64,000 bases of DNA, from positions 1-64,000 of the forward strand of contig JBBQZO010000009.1 of the NCBI GenBank assembly GCA_038207625.1, read 5' to 3'. The first letter of the stretch is position 1. Each line of letters begins with the position of its first letter. Positions 35,340 to 44,572 of the stretch are shown here, one piece after another. The notes beneath the pieces were generated by a model. That model was not told where the DNA came from. It saw nothing but the letters and a program-made list of their open reading frames with translations, and did no database searches. The position numbers and the translations under genes are program-made. This stretch comes from JBBQZO01 sp038207625 (GTDB lineage Bacteria; Pseudomonadota; Gammaproteobacteria; Burkholderiales; Burkholderiaceae_D).

Positions 35340-36398
35340 CTACGATTGTAAGCGCCGGCGCAGATCAGCAAATGGACGTTCAATTGAAACCTGAACCGCG
35401 TAGGAAAACGCTACCGTCATTGCAAATGCAACGATGGCAGACCAACCGAGGTTCAACCAGGGCATTGAATGTGCGATATTCAGAAAAAATAAATGGGACA
35501 AATAAAAAACATACGAAATGGCACCAATAAATCTCAACACTCTAGTGTTTAATATCCTAAACAAGCGCCATTCAGGGCACCGCACAGCCAGCCAGAATAT
35601 TGGAAACAAGGCAACACCTTGAAGGGTATAACGAAAAGTCTCGCGAAACGATTCACTTCTAAAAACAAATGTAATTAAAAGTATCATGATTGAAAATAGA
35701 AATAGTCCGGCTTTGGCCCATTTCTCTTTGAAATACCCTGGCTCGTCAAACACAGGATTCATCCATAGCCCCATAATACATCCGAACAGAAGGCTATCGA
35801 AACGCGTGTCGGTTCCCATGTAGGTTCGATCGGTTGGCACATTGTATCCAAAGACAAGTACACAGCGCCAAATCAATTCCAAAAAACAAATCAATGAAAA
35901 AATCTTTGCAATATCTGAGTTACGCCAACGCTTTAGGCAGAAAACAAGAAGAAGTGGAAATAATATATAGAAATGCTCCTCAACGGCAAGCGACCAGAAT
36001 GTTGCAGTTGAGAAAACCCACCCGCTTTCATGTCCGGTAATAATATAGTAATTAGTTACCTGGAAAATTTGGGCCATCACGCCTCCAATGTTGGCGCTAT
36101 TTTCCACAACACCCACGATTCCAAGTATGAGAATCGAGAAGAGGACGAAATACATGGGCGGTAAAATTCGGTAAATTCGCCGCAAATAGAAATTTCGAAA
36201 ATTGATCCTTCCACTGTGATCGTATTCTCGTCTAAGCAAAGTTGTAATAAGGAACCCGCTCAAGAAGAAGAACACAGTCACTCCAAATCCACCGGGGACA
36301 ACGTACCCCCATCCCGCGTGACTGACGAATACGAGCAAGACTGCAATTGCACGTATGCCATCAAGCGATGGGAGATGAAAACTCTTTGTTGATGTCAT
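35340..36398 (-). CDS. Membrane acyltransferase (acyltransferase-3 family)
   Basis: 352 aa with about ten membrane segments. Signature at the start: LDGIRAIAVLLVFVSHAGWG (catalytic His), PGGFGVTVFFFLSGFLITTL, FYLRRIYRILPPMYF, and FWSLAVEEHFYILFPLLLVF, the classic OafA/NodX-type motifs. It should O-acetylate a repeat-unit sugar at the membrane. No SGNH domain is fused. A+T-rich composition. Confidence 0.92.
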   Translation of the reverse strand: MTSTKSFHLPSLDGIRAIAVLLVFVSHAGWGYVVPGGFGVTVFFFLSGFLITTLLRREYDHSGRINFRNFYLRRIYRILPPMYFVLFSILILGIVGVVENSANIGGVMAQIFQVTNYYIITGHESGWVFSTATFWSLAVEEHFYILFPLLLVFCLKRWRNSDIAKIFSLICFLELIWRCVLVFGYNVPTDRTYMGTDTRFDSLLFGCIMGLWMNPVFDEPGYFKEKWAKAGLFLFSIMILLITFVFRSESFRETFRYTLQGVALFPIFWLAVRCPEWRLFRILNTRVLRFIGAISYVFYLSHLFFLNIAHSMPWLNLGWSAIVAFAMTVAFSYAVQVSIERPFADLRRRLQS

Positions 36399-36588
36399 AT
36401 AACTCTATAATAGGTCACGACCGTGACTGGTCATTTGTCCACTCATATCGATCACCAAGAGTCAATCCAACGACACCTGGACCGAGTTCTTTATCGTACC
36501 GATACAAAGGTTGCTACGTTTCGACTCGATGCGCGTCCGCGTACATACCGGGATCCCACCGTTTAGCGAGATTACGCCTCCCCAGCAT

Positions 36589-37794
36589 CTACGCGACCGC
36601 AATTTCTCGGTATTTTTCGGCAAGGTTTTCAGAAATCACCCGGTAACTTCTCCTCGCCTCTATGTAGGCCGGGCCGCGCGATGCCCGCAGCAAGGCCTGC
36701 GGGCGATCTCCGATGACATTCAATATCGATATTGCCAAGCCGTCGTTTGCGCTACTAGCCAGTTCCCCTGCATCGCTCTCCAAAAGAACATGCACTTGAT
36801 CAGGAATATCGTTTCCGATTGCAGGAACTCCAAGCGCTAAATATTCCAGCAGTTTTGTCGGAGAACTTACATCATAAAGCGGTCCGCGTGGAATATACGA
36901 GATAGCGACGTTCGCGCCAACTAGCAGACTCCAGGCCTCTTCGACCGGTAACCAACCAGTTACCTTCACCGCGTTCTCCAGACCAATCGACTTGGCGTAC
37001 CTGAGTAGATTATCGACGTCGCGCTGATCAGCGGATGCCCCTATCAACAACAAGCAAAGGTCCGGGCGTATTTTTCGAGCTTGGTGCAGTGCGTCAACGA
37101 CATACTCCAAATTGCGCGACTTCTCCAATGCCCCCAGATAGGCCAACAACGGGACATCTTCCCAACCTGGCGGGCGCTGCGCGAGAATGTGACTGTTTCT
37201 GAGACGCTCCATATCCACCCCCATCGGCACGGCTGTCATGCGCTCGGATGGAATACCTTGTGTGTTTAATAACGCCAACATTGCGTCACTTTGTACGAAT
37301 ACGTGGTGCGCATTGCGCAACAGGATACGGTAGAAAATTTCTCGCTCAACAAATCCTTTTGCAAGGATGGCATATTGAAATAGGCTTGGCTTAGCCGAAA
37401 TTTTGCTTCGTGCATTTTCAATCCTGCCTTCACACATCAGATAGGATACCCAATACACAAATGGTATTCCTTTGACGCGCGCGACGATAAGCGCGATCAG
37501 CCCGATGGAAACCATATCACGAACCTGAATAACATCAAATTTAGCTTTTGACGCTTGGAACAAAGTACGGACACACAAATATAAATAGCCAAACTCGCGG
37601 AGCAGGCGGTTTTTAAAATAGCCACCACGTGTCACCAGCGCGAAACCCTGATCAATCAATTCGCTTGTTGATCCGCTGCCAACCAAATTACAATAGATTT
37701 CATGACGGGGAAGGTATTTCCCAAATAAAGCGGCGACATCCGGACGAAAAGTGGGGACTTCCTCTGGAATGAACTGCAATATCTTTATTGCCAT
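36589..37794 (-). CDS. Glycosyltransferase family 4
   Basis: 401 aa, GT-B fold. Begins MAIKILQFIPEEVPTFRPDV; donor domain with LLAYLGALEKSRNLEYVVDA, CLLLIGASADQRDVDNLLRY and LAISYIPRGPLYDVSSPTKL-like region before LLEYLALGVPAIGND. The P-x-KLLEY-A-G-P pattern is typical of family 4 members. Sugar unknown. It is 190 bp from the acyltransferase downstream. Confidence 0.87.
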   Translation of the reverse strand: MAIKILQFIPEEVPTFRPDVAALFGKYLPRHEIYCNLVGSGSTSELIDQGFALVTRGGYFKNRLLREFGYLYLCVRTLFQASKAKFDVIQVRDMVSIGLIALIVARVKGIPFVYWVSYLMCEGRIENARSKISAKPSLFQYAILAKGFVEREIFYRILLRNAHHVFVQSDAMLALLNTQGIPSERMTAVPMGVDMERLRNSHILAQRPPGWEDVPLLAYLGALEKSRNLEYVVDALHQARKIRPDLCLLLIGASADQRDVDNLLRYAKSIGLENAVKVTGWLPVEEAWSLLVGANVAISYIPRGPLYDVSSPTKLLEYLALGVPAIGNDIPDQVHVLLESDAGELASSANDGLAISILNVIGDRPQALLRASRGPAYIEARRSYRVISENLAEKYREIAVA

Positions 37795-38260
37795 AATTTC
37801 TGATACTTTTCGTCAGTGAAAATTAATCGTGAGGCAAACCGCCGCTCGATGATAATTGATATTATCCCATGAAAACTATTGATTGACGATGTGAAGTCCG
37901 TCAATACCGCCCCATCACAGAATCAACGGCGCTCCCATGGCAGCGTGCTGAAAAGCAGCGAACCGTGCGCGTGCAACTTCCCGAAAACCTGTAGCGACAA
38001 GCACCTCTGCACCAAGCGAACGCACATCGAAAGTGTATCGTGCGCGGCTCGATCAGCGTAAAGTCTCCATCGCCCCGAAGAGAGCCGTGGTGACTTCTCA
38101 TCCACAGGCTGGGGCGGGGCGGCATGATTTGCCCATACGCTTACCACACCGCCGACACCCAGAACTATCAACTCGGATCTGATACAGACCACAGCATCGT
38201 AATCTCGAAAGGCGCACTAGAACGACGAGTCTATCCCGCGATCACAGGCGTGCCTTGTTC
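37795..38260. other. Gene-free spacer
   Basis: 466 bp between two leftward genes. The end next to the glycosyltransferase (37800-37880) is A+T-rich and may hold its promoter; the rest is G+C-rich with short frames lacking domains. No repeat or terminator recognised. Confidence 0.35.
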
Positions 38261-38698
38261 CTACTGCCTAGACGATTCGCGTCGGGAGGAGGAAATAGGA
38301 TGAGCAGGAATGCCCGCGACAACCTCACCGGGTCCAACGTTCGAAAGCACGACGGCACCCGCAGCAATCGTGGCGCCGGCGCCGATTTCAATCGGCCCCA
38401 AAATTCGCGCACCTGCACCGATAAAAACGCCGCTTTGGATTCTCGGAACCAACAATTCCCCGCTGCGTCCACCGATGATAACTTGCGGGCCGATATATAC
38501 ATCGTCACCGACAACCGCTCTAGCATGCACTACCACACCGAGGCCCTGATAGGCAAATGTCACCCGTTTTCCGACCTGAACCGATGGTGGCAAGGCAATC
38601 GAGAACACAATGCGATTGATAATATACATGACGCGCGGCAGGATGGGGATATGCAGCCGAAATAACCATGCATAGACTCGAAAAAAATATATCATCAA
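38261..38698 (-). CDS. Hexapeptide-repeat acetyltransferase (serine acetyltransferase-like)
   Basis: 145 aa. An N-terminal hydrophobic stretch (about 1-35) precedes a left-handed beta-helix with imperfect hexads: VVVHARAVVGDDVYIGPQVI, GVFIGAGARILGPIEIGAGA and TIAAGAVVLSNVGPGEVVAG, then IPAHPI. This is the small membrane-anchored class often found in EPS and O-antigen loci, which acetylates a sugar with acetyl-CoA. It is shorter than housekeeping CysE and lacks its N-terminal helical domain, so a role in cysteine synthesis is unlikely. Confidence 0.85.
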   Translation of the reverse strand: MMIYFFRVYAWLFRLHIPILPRVMYIINRIVFSIALPPSVQVGKRVTFAYQGLGVVVHARAVVGDDVYIGPQVIIGGRSGELLVPRIQSGVFIGAGARILGPIEIGAGATIAAGAVVLSNVGPGEVVAGIPAHPISSSRRESSRQ

Positions 38699-38864
38699 AT
38701 TAGTCTTCGCAGAGAATGTAAATAATCACAGCGTTGACGACGTGGCCGCCAATGACGCTCGGTACGTCCACGCCCCATCCTGACGCAAGTTCGACTGCGC
38801 AGAATCTTTCGAATTGGACATTGCAAACATCATCAGAAGTCAATGGCGCTGCGTCGAAAAAAAT

Positions 38865-40118
38865 TCACCTCGCCACCTTGGACAGCAGAACTATTTTCAG
38901 CGCAACTACGCCAATAATCTGCAGAAGTAGTGCGCCGATTGCTCCAAAGATACCGAATTTGGCGCTTAATACATACAGCAGAATAAGGTAGCACAAATTT
39001 GAAATAACGGTGATGACCGAGGTTTGCCGTTTCTTCCCAAGCGACCAATAGAGCGCGTGGGTGGTAATAAATCCGCCTGACACAACTGCCGTCACCATTA
39101 TCAAGATCAACTCGTTCTTATATGAATCCAGACCACGATACAATATTGGAATCCAAAGGGAACTGGAAAAATAACACGCGAATCCAATTATCGCCGAAAT
39201 TGGAACCAAAAGAAGAATAGTCTTTCGCCATAACGCCACGGCCCCAGCCAGATCCGACGCGTTGATCTTGCGCGCAAATTCCGGTATCGAATTGATGTAG
39301 ACCGGTGAAGTCGCCATCCCCAGAATTCCATAGATACGCTTGAGAATGTTGTAAACCCCCAACATTTCCGAACTCAGGGAAAAGGAAACGATAATCTTGT
39401 CGATATGCGCGATCGGAAGATCGGCAATCGCCATGAACGTGCTCCACTTTCCGGTAGAAAGAATTCTTCCTTCGTCAACACTTCCCGAATCCGTTTCTTC
39501 GGCGATATGTACCTTCCCAAAATGCATCGAGACGCTCAGGTAGACGACACGCAAGACCTCTGGAAGCGCATACGATAATAACACCGCAAATACAGAGGCA
39601 GAATATTTCAGGGAAATGTACAGCAACGCCAGGCGCAACAGGTTGCAAATCAGGCCAACCATCAACAGCACGTGGTTCTTTTCAGCGAGCCGAAAATATG
39701 CGATCAATGATCCAAAGCTGGGGAGTACCGTCGATACGACGATCAGCAAGAGCCCTGTCAAGGAAAAATTGGCCACCTGCTTGATGTCAAATAGTAGGAA
39801 CGCTGCCACAACGATACCAGCTACCAGGATGCCGAATATTTCGTAACGCATACTTCGAAATGCATGTTGCTCCAGTACGCCGACAAAATTGCTTTTCCCG
39901 GGAAATTCCACCAGCATGCCTTGCCAGTACTGGATGGTGACCAACGAAAAGACGATCATCGCGACGGCCTGAACGAACACCAAATTGCCGTACTCCTGTA
40001 TTCCAATGATCTTCAAGGTCATTGGAATCGCCAAGAAACTAATTGCGGCCGTTGACACATTGAGCAGGAATGACAATACGCTATTCTTGAACAACTTATT
40101 GGATCGAATTGCTTGCAT
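38865..40118 (-). CDS. wzx: Oligosaccharide flippase (Wzx-like)
   Basis: 417 aa from ATG 40118, with about twelve membrane segments. The N-terminus (NSVLSFLLNVSTAAISFLAI then PMTLKIIGIQEYGNLVFVQA) is typical of the polysaccharide_synt/Wzx group of the MOP superfamily. It flips the undecaprenyl-linked repeat unit to the periplasm for the Wzy polymerase encoded next upstream. Weak overall conservation is normal for the family. Confidence 0.85.
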   Translation of the reverse strand: MQAIRSNKLFKNSVLSFLLNVSTAAISFLAIPMTLKIIGIQEYGNLVFVQAVAMIVFSLVTIQYWQGMLVEFPGKSNFVGVLEQHAFRSMRYEIFGILVAGIVVAAFLLFDIKQVANFSLTGLLLIVVSTVLPSFGSLIAYFRLAEKNHVLLMVGLICNLLRLALLYISLKYSASVFAVLLSYALPEVLRVVYLSVSMHFGKVHIAEETDSGSVDEGRILSTGKWSTFMAIADLPIAHIDKIIVSFSLSSEMLGVYNILKRIYGILGMATSPVYINSIPEFARKINASDLAGAVALWRKTILLLVPISAIIGFACYFSSSLWIPILYRGLDSYKNELILIMVTAVVSGGFITTHALYWSLGKKRQTSVITVISNLCYLILLYVLSAKFGIFGAIGALLLQIIGVVALKIVLLSKVAR

Positions 40119-40315
40119 CAAATGTAACTCTTATAGAGGTTCGGCCACGCCAGGTTCACTGCCGGACGGAGCCGGCGTTGCGCCGGACCAATCGATCCCA
40201 TCGGCGAGTGGACTATTGTCAGACTCACCGGCGCGCATCGCTCATGCGCTATTCTGGGGGTACGCCCAAGGTTGCTCACTTCCAGTGTGCGATCTTGGGA
40301 CTGAGGGAAGCAGGT

Positions 40316-41938
40316 TCACGCAGGTATCGCCAACCCGGCGCCGCCAGTTCGGGCGTCGCGCTTGAGAAGCTGGCCCTCGTCCTTGCCGAATCGGCTGTAT
40401 TGAATCACACAGCCCAAACAGAAGCATAACAATAGCTGGCTAGCGGTTTCCACCATCAGCGTGTCGTTATAGATCAACGTACTCGACAAGATGATCAACA
40501 TCGTCGTGCAGGCATCGACAATCGCAAGATGGATTGCGGAGGCAGTGCCTCGCGCAACAAAGCGAAATCCCTCGTATATTCCGAAAATAAATATGAAGAT
40601 ATAACTGAGCGCGCCCAAGATTCCCACGTCCCATAATAGCGTCGCCAGCGTGTTGACGTTGATCTGCAGCGGCCGATAGCGGGCAGCGGCAACGCCACGA
40701 CCGGTAGAAGTACTGGTTGCACTCGCGCCGGGCCCAAATCCGATCAAGCGCTCACGCAGTCCTTGTCCAGGGTCGCGATACCAGAGAAAAACGGCTGCAA
40801 CCCGCCCGATTTCACCGGTGTGCTTATTGATCTGGTTGGGATTGAAGAAATACCCCCCCTCCTGCGCCACCTCTTGTTCGCTGGTACGGTGCGAGGTACC
40901 GTCGGCGTTCCAATACATCACTTCATACGCATAGAATACCAGCACGAGAAATCCTGCGATCAGGCAGCCATAGGCGATGAGGCTGCTGATATTTCTAAAA
41001 ATTCTTTCTCTGAGGATGTAAATTACCCCGACTGGCAGCCAAAAAACCACGGCCTTGACTTCGCCCAGCAAGATATTGGCCATCGCAATGCTTCCGATTG
41101 CCAGCAACAGCCATAGTGGCATTAACCCGCGCGACCAGCAGGCCAGACAATACATAAACGCAGCGACCGAAAATATCACCAACACCGGGCTCATACCGCG
41201 CCCAAATGTACCGACCACATTGTCCCAATCGCCCAAGCCTTTCAGCGTAAAGTGTTGATATAGCACCAGCGGCAATTGCACCACAACGACGAAAAGGATA
41301 ATCGTCCACAGCAGCCGGGTTCTTCTGGTCGTGAACTGAATACTTGCCAGCGCCAAAAAAACACCAAACATGGGCAAACTAAATCGGAGTTGGGAGAAAA
41401 TCTGCCCCTTGCTTGCACTTCCTTGGCTTAAACTAAAGAAGAAGAACAACAAATACACCAAGATGGCGCCCGCGATTTTCCCTGTACCCTGCCAGGACTG
41501 ATGTTGCCAGTTCGGCTTCATCTTGTTGATTGTTAGCTCGAGCAATGTACGCAAAAGAAAGAGCATCGCAAATCCGCTACCAAACCAGAGCGCAAACTTG
41601 AGATGAAACGAATTACTGATCACCCCTTGAATCAGGAATATATATACGAACAGTAAGGGCAGCAGGCTCTTGGACTCAACATAGACTATAAACGGGATGA
41701 CAAACAATATGCCAGCGAGGGCGCCGGTCAATATGGGCGAACCGAGCGCAATAACCGCGCCGAGTAAGGGCGCAATGATCAGAGCCGAAAGAATATACAG
41801 GCCGATATTGGCCCGAGAATAACGTTGCCCGGCACGCTGGGGCGCGGGACTGGAAAATCCAGCCACAGCTTTTTGCCGAGTAGATATCCGACGTAAAAAA
41901 TTGATAAACTCTACATTTCGCATACGCTCAGTAACCAT
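40316..41938 (-). CDS. O-antigen polymerase/ligase-like protein (Wzy)
   Basis: 540 aa with about twelve membrane segments and a large periplasmic loop (about 350-440) between the later ones, which includes the Arg-rich GFGPGASATSTSTGRGVAAA. This topology and placement beside the flippase fit the Wzy/WaaL O-antigen ligase family. It likely polymerises repeat units in the periplasm. The 197-bp gap to wzx contains no gene. GC content is intermediate between the A+T-rich block and the conserved eps genes. Confidence 0.82.
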   Translation of the reverse strand: MVTERMRNVEFINFLRRISTRQKAVAGFSSPAPQRAGQRYSRANIGLYILSALIIAPLLGAVIALGSPILTGALAGILFVIPFIVYVESKSLLPLLFVYIFLIQGVISNSFHLKFALWFGSGFAMLFLLRTLLELTINKMKPNWQHQSWQGTGKIAGAILVYLLFFFFSLSQGSASKGQIFSQLRFSLPMFGVFLALASIQFTTRRTRLLWTIILFVVVVQLPLVLYQHFTLKGLGDWDNVVGTFGRGMSPVLVIFSVAAFMYCLACWSRGLMPLWLLLAIGSIAMANILLGEVKAVVFWLPVGVIYILRERIFRNISSLIAYGCLIAGFLVLVFYAYEVMYWNADGTSHRTSEQEVAQEGGYFFNPNQINKHTGEIGRVAAVFLWYRDPGQGLRERLIGFGPGASATSTSTGRGVAAARYRPLQINVNTLATLLWDVGILGALSYIFIFIFGIYEGFRFVARGTASAIHLAIVDACTTMLIILSSTLIYNDTLMVETASQLLLCFCLGCVIQYSRFGKDEGQLLKRDARTGGAGLAIPA

Positions 41939-42045
41939 TGGATATCCACTACAAACGTCGCTGTTGACGGCACATAAAGAGACAGGTTGGATCGCACCAA
42001 CATCGCGACGCGCCGGCTAAGCCACTGGGCTTGCAATTGACGACA

Positions 42046-42070
42046 GGCGGATGCGCTTGCGGTATCCGCC
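42046..42070. other. Stem-loop downstream of epsI
   Basis: GGCGGAT (42046-42052) pairs with ATCCGCC (42064-42070) just after the epsI stop. There is no T-run on either strand, so it may protect the 3' end or be a factor-dependent stop rather than an intrinsic terminator. Confidence 0.35.
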
Positions 42071-42087
42071 CGTGCTAGCCCACGACG

Positions 42088-42771
42088 CTAGCGACCAATT
42101 CCACTGAAATGGGCACGATGTGCGGGCGTCATCGCTGCCAACATCTCGTTGACAAATTCCTGCTCCAGCCTGTAGCCGGCGGCATTATCGCCCGTGACGC
42201 TCGATACCCGCACCAAAGTCGCGTCGGGTATCATGCCTTTCATCGCATAGCGCAACTTCGCCTTCTTCAAACCCCAAGCGTCATCGACCGCATGCTCACC
42301 GACCACGACCCAGTACATGATCGGCTCGTTGCGGTTGTTCAAGGTGGCCACCATGCGTGAAGTCGGGATGTCGCCGGCAACGGTATTCATGCTCACGTGC
42401 GAGGTTTGCCCGACTGCGAAGCCTTGGCCGCCGTAGCACCCTTCTGGAAAATGCACTGCCAGATTATCACTTTGATCGGTCCCGTACGCGATCGACAGCA
42501 TGATACGTTCGCCGCGCTGATTGACGTAGGTGCGCGATAAGGTTTGCGCATAAATCTTGTCGATTTCAGCCTTGGTGGTCGGATTGACCACCGCAGAAAT
42601 CTGCGCGGTGTCTTCCATCCAACCAGAGAAATGCACCGGAACCGCCGTCGCTAAAACAATCTGCGGACGCGCGTCGGCGATCCGGATGGTCGGGGTGGTG
42701 TATTTGGCCAGCGGGATGGACAGCAGCAACAGCGTACCGATCACGCAACTGGACAAGAGTGACTTGTTCAT
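42088..42771 (-). CDS. epsI: EpsI, exosortase B-associated protein
   Basis: 227 aa from ATG 42771, which overlaps the xrtB stop (ATGA). One N-terminal membrane segment (about 6-20) and a periplasmic domain with VPVHFSGWMED, RIMLSIAYGTDQSDNLAVHF, PEGCYGGQGF and MYWVVVGEH, matching the EpsI family that accompanies exosortases. In some organisms EpsI is fused to the exosortase; here it is separate. Its exact action is unknown; it is required for EPS in related systems. Confidence 0.9.
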   Translation of the reverse strand: MNKSLLSSCVIGTLLLLSIPLAKYTTPTIRIADARPQIVLATAVPVHFSGWMEDTAQISAVVNPTTKAEIDKIYAQTLSRTYVNQRGERIMLSIAYGTDQSDNLAVHFPEGCYGGQGFAVGQTSHVSMNTVAGDIPTSRMVATLNNRNEPIMYWVVVGEHAVDDAWGLKKAKLRYAMKGMIPDATLVRVSSVTGDNAAGYRLEQEFVNEMLAAMTPAHRAHFSGIGR

Positions 42772-43682
42772 GTTGAAACTTTCATTTTTGCCGCTGTTTT
42801 CGCTTCTTGCAGCCGCGCCAACCATTGCAGCAGCGTATCGAGACTGATGATCAATGTCAGTGCGCTGATAAACAGCACCATGCCGGCGAATCCATGCAGG
42901 AAGCCCTGGCCAGCAGCATCGCCAAAATAATAGGTAATCAGGGTCAATGTCATCACCCGCACGACATTGGCGGTAAACGAGATCGGGATGATCAATAGCG
43001 CCAGGCCGACATTGCGCAACGCAGAGCTATGCCGCACCAAGTTGAGATAGAACAATCCCAGCGCCTCCAGTGTCAGCAACGTTTGCAAGCCGGCGCAGGC
43101 ATCGGCCACCAGCAACTGGTATTGCCCTATCTGCAATATGACGCCGCTGCGCGCAATGGGGAAGCCGGCCCAGAACAGCACCGTCTCCGTCACGTACGAC
43201 ACGGCCATCTTCATCGGCAAGGTCAACGCGCTGACTAGCGAACTCGGCAATGGCACCATGAACAACATGAAGAAGAACGGAAACCACAGCACTTTCAGCG
43301 CCCGAGCGCCCATCTTGATCAGCACCAGCGAGGCCCCGATCCAGACAAACGAACCGATCTCAAACGCAAGAATTTGCTGGGATATGCCGAACACATACAG
43401 CAGCAAGCCGAACAGGAATGGCGGCCAACCAAAGGCATTGCCCGCCGAGGTGGAGGCAACTTGCAGCGCATCTGGCCACTTGCGCACTAACAGCCAGATT
43501 GCCAGCGCGAGGATGATCGGTCCGTGCGCCTGCTCCTCCGTCGACCAGACGGTGGTGACCACGCCGTAGAACGAGGGAATATAGACGGCCAGAAAACCGA
43601 GCGCGATCGGCGCCCAGTCCAGCAGCATCGCAGAGCCTTGCCGGCTGACGAACCCCTTTACCCCACCGGACGCGGAAGCCAT
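42768..43682 (-). CDS. xrtB: Exosortase B
   Basis: 304 aa with about eight membrane segments. Catalytic residues are all present: Cys196 in VADACAGLQTL, Arg242 in PISFTANVVRV and His263 in GFLHGFAGMV. XrtB is a membrane cysteine transpeptidase-like protease that recognises PEP-CTERM signals. The PEP-CTERM protein at 7469-8236 is a candidate substrate in this window. The start overlaps the epsG stop and the stop overlaps the epsI start. Confidence 0.95.
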   Translation of the reverse strand: MASASGGVKGFVSRQGSAMLLDWAPIALGFLAVYIPSFYGVVTTVWSTEEQAHGPIILALAIWLLVRKWPDALQVASTSAGNAFGWPPFLFGLLLYVFGISQQILAFEIGSFVWIGASLVLIKMGARALKVLWFPFFFMLFMVPLPSSLVSALTLPMKMAVSYVTETVLFWAGFPIARSGVILQIGQYQLLVADACAGLQTLLTLEALGLFYLNLVRHSSALRNVGLALLIIPISFTANVVRVMTLTLITYYFGDAAGQGFLHGFAGMVLFISALTLIISLDTLLQWLARLQEAKTAAKMKVST

Positions 43683-44572
43683 CAGAAATCAACCATGACC
43701 GAGCCGATCACTTCAGCGCCGCTATGCGACAACTGTTCGGTCATCGCATTAATGTCGGCAACCCGGGTATGATTCTTACGCGCTACCACCAGCACCGCAC
43801 CAGCGCGGGCAGCGATGGCCAGCGCGTCCGATCCGATCGAAAACGCGGTCGCGTCGTACAGCACGACGTCGAAACTCGATTCGAGCTGAACGTTCAAGCT
43901 GGCGAAATTGGAGCGGCTGAGCATCTCTTGCGGATTCGGCGGCAACGTGCCGGCGCTGAGTACGGACAGATCGACGAAGGAATCGATCTTCTCGATCGCG
44001 TCGATCTCGGCGCGCCCTGCCAGCATATCGGACAAACCCTGGCGCCCTTTCAGGTCGAAAATCTCGTGTTGGCACGGGTTGCGTAAGTTACCGTCGACCA
44101 GCAGTGTGTGTTCGCCCAACTGGGAGAACACCACAGCCAGATTGGCCACGAACAAACTGCCACCGTCGCCGGGGCTGATGCCCACCACCACCAAGGCCTT
44201 GCGCCCGCGCGCAAACCAACGCAGCATCAGCTGGCTGCGGATCGCGCGCAGTGTTTCCACCTGCGGGGAAAAAGGTTGATAGGCCGCGATCAGGCGTTCA
44301 GAAAACTTGCCGTCGCCCGGCTGCAGATAGGGATAGTCGAATTGACGCGCCAGCACCTGCTGGATGTCGGCTTCGGTGACGAGACCGAGCTTTTGGGCCG
44401 CCTCACCGAAGCGTATGCCCAACTCTTTCTGCATGCGCAGTACCCGTTCGGCGCTCTCGGGCGAAATTTTGCCCGACTCGAGCAACAGCGCGCCGATGCT
44501 CGAATCGCCTCCGCGGACAAACGTCGATGGAACTACAGGCTGTATGGCTTGGGTCATGATCGTGTCCATCAT
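43682..44572 (-). CDS. epsG: Tyrosine-kinase-like chain-length regulator EpsG, degenerate P-loop
   Basis: 296 aa from ATG 44572, which overlaps the epsF stop. An N-terminal GspE-N-like segment (about 25-90: IGALLLESGKISPESAERVL) precedes a BY-kinase ATPase domain (about 105-290). The P-loop reads GDGGS (135-139), lacking the usual GKS lysine, and Walker A' reads VDGNLRNP (159-166) rather than the usual D-A-D. Walker B (VVLYDATAF) keeps its Asp. No C-terminal Tyr cluster is present. It pairs with EpsF to set chain length; kinase activity is doubtful from sequence. Confidence 0.88.
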   Translation of the reverse strand: MMDTIMTQAIQPVVPSTFVRGGDSSIGALLLESGKISPESAERVLRMQKELGIRFGEAAQKLGLVTEADIQQVLARQFDYPYLQPGDGKFSERLIAAYQPFSPQVETLRAIRSQLMLRWFARGRKALVVVGISPGDGGSLFVANLAVVFSQLGEHTLLVDGNLRNPCQHEIFDLKGRQGLSDMLAGRAEIDAIEKIDSFVDLSVLSAGTLPPNPQEMLSRSNFASLNVQLESSFDVVLYDATAFSIGSDALAIAARAGAVLVVARKNHTRVADINAMTEQLSHSGAEVIGSVMVDF

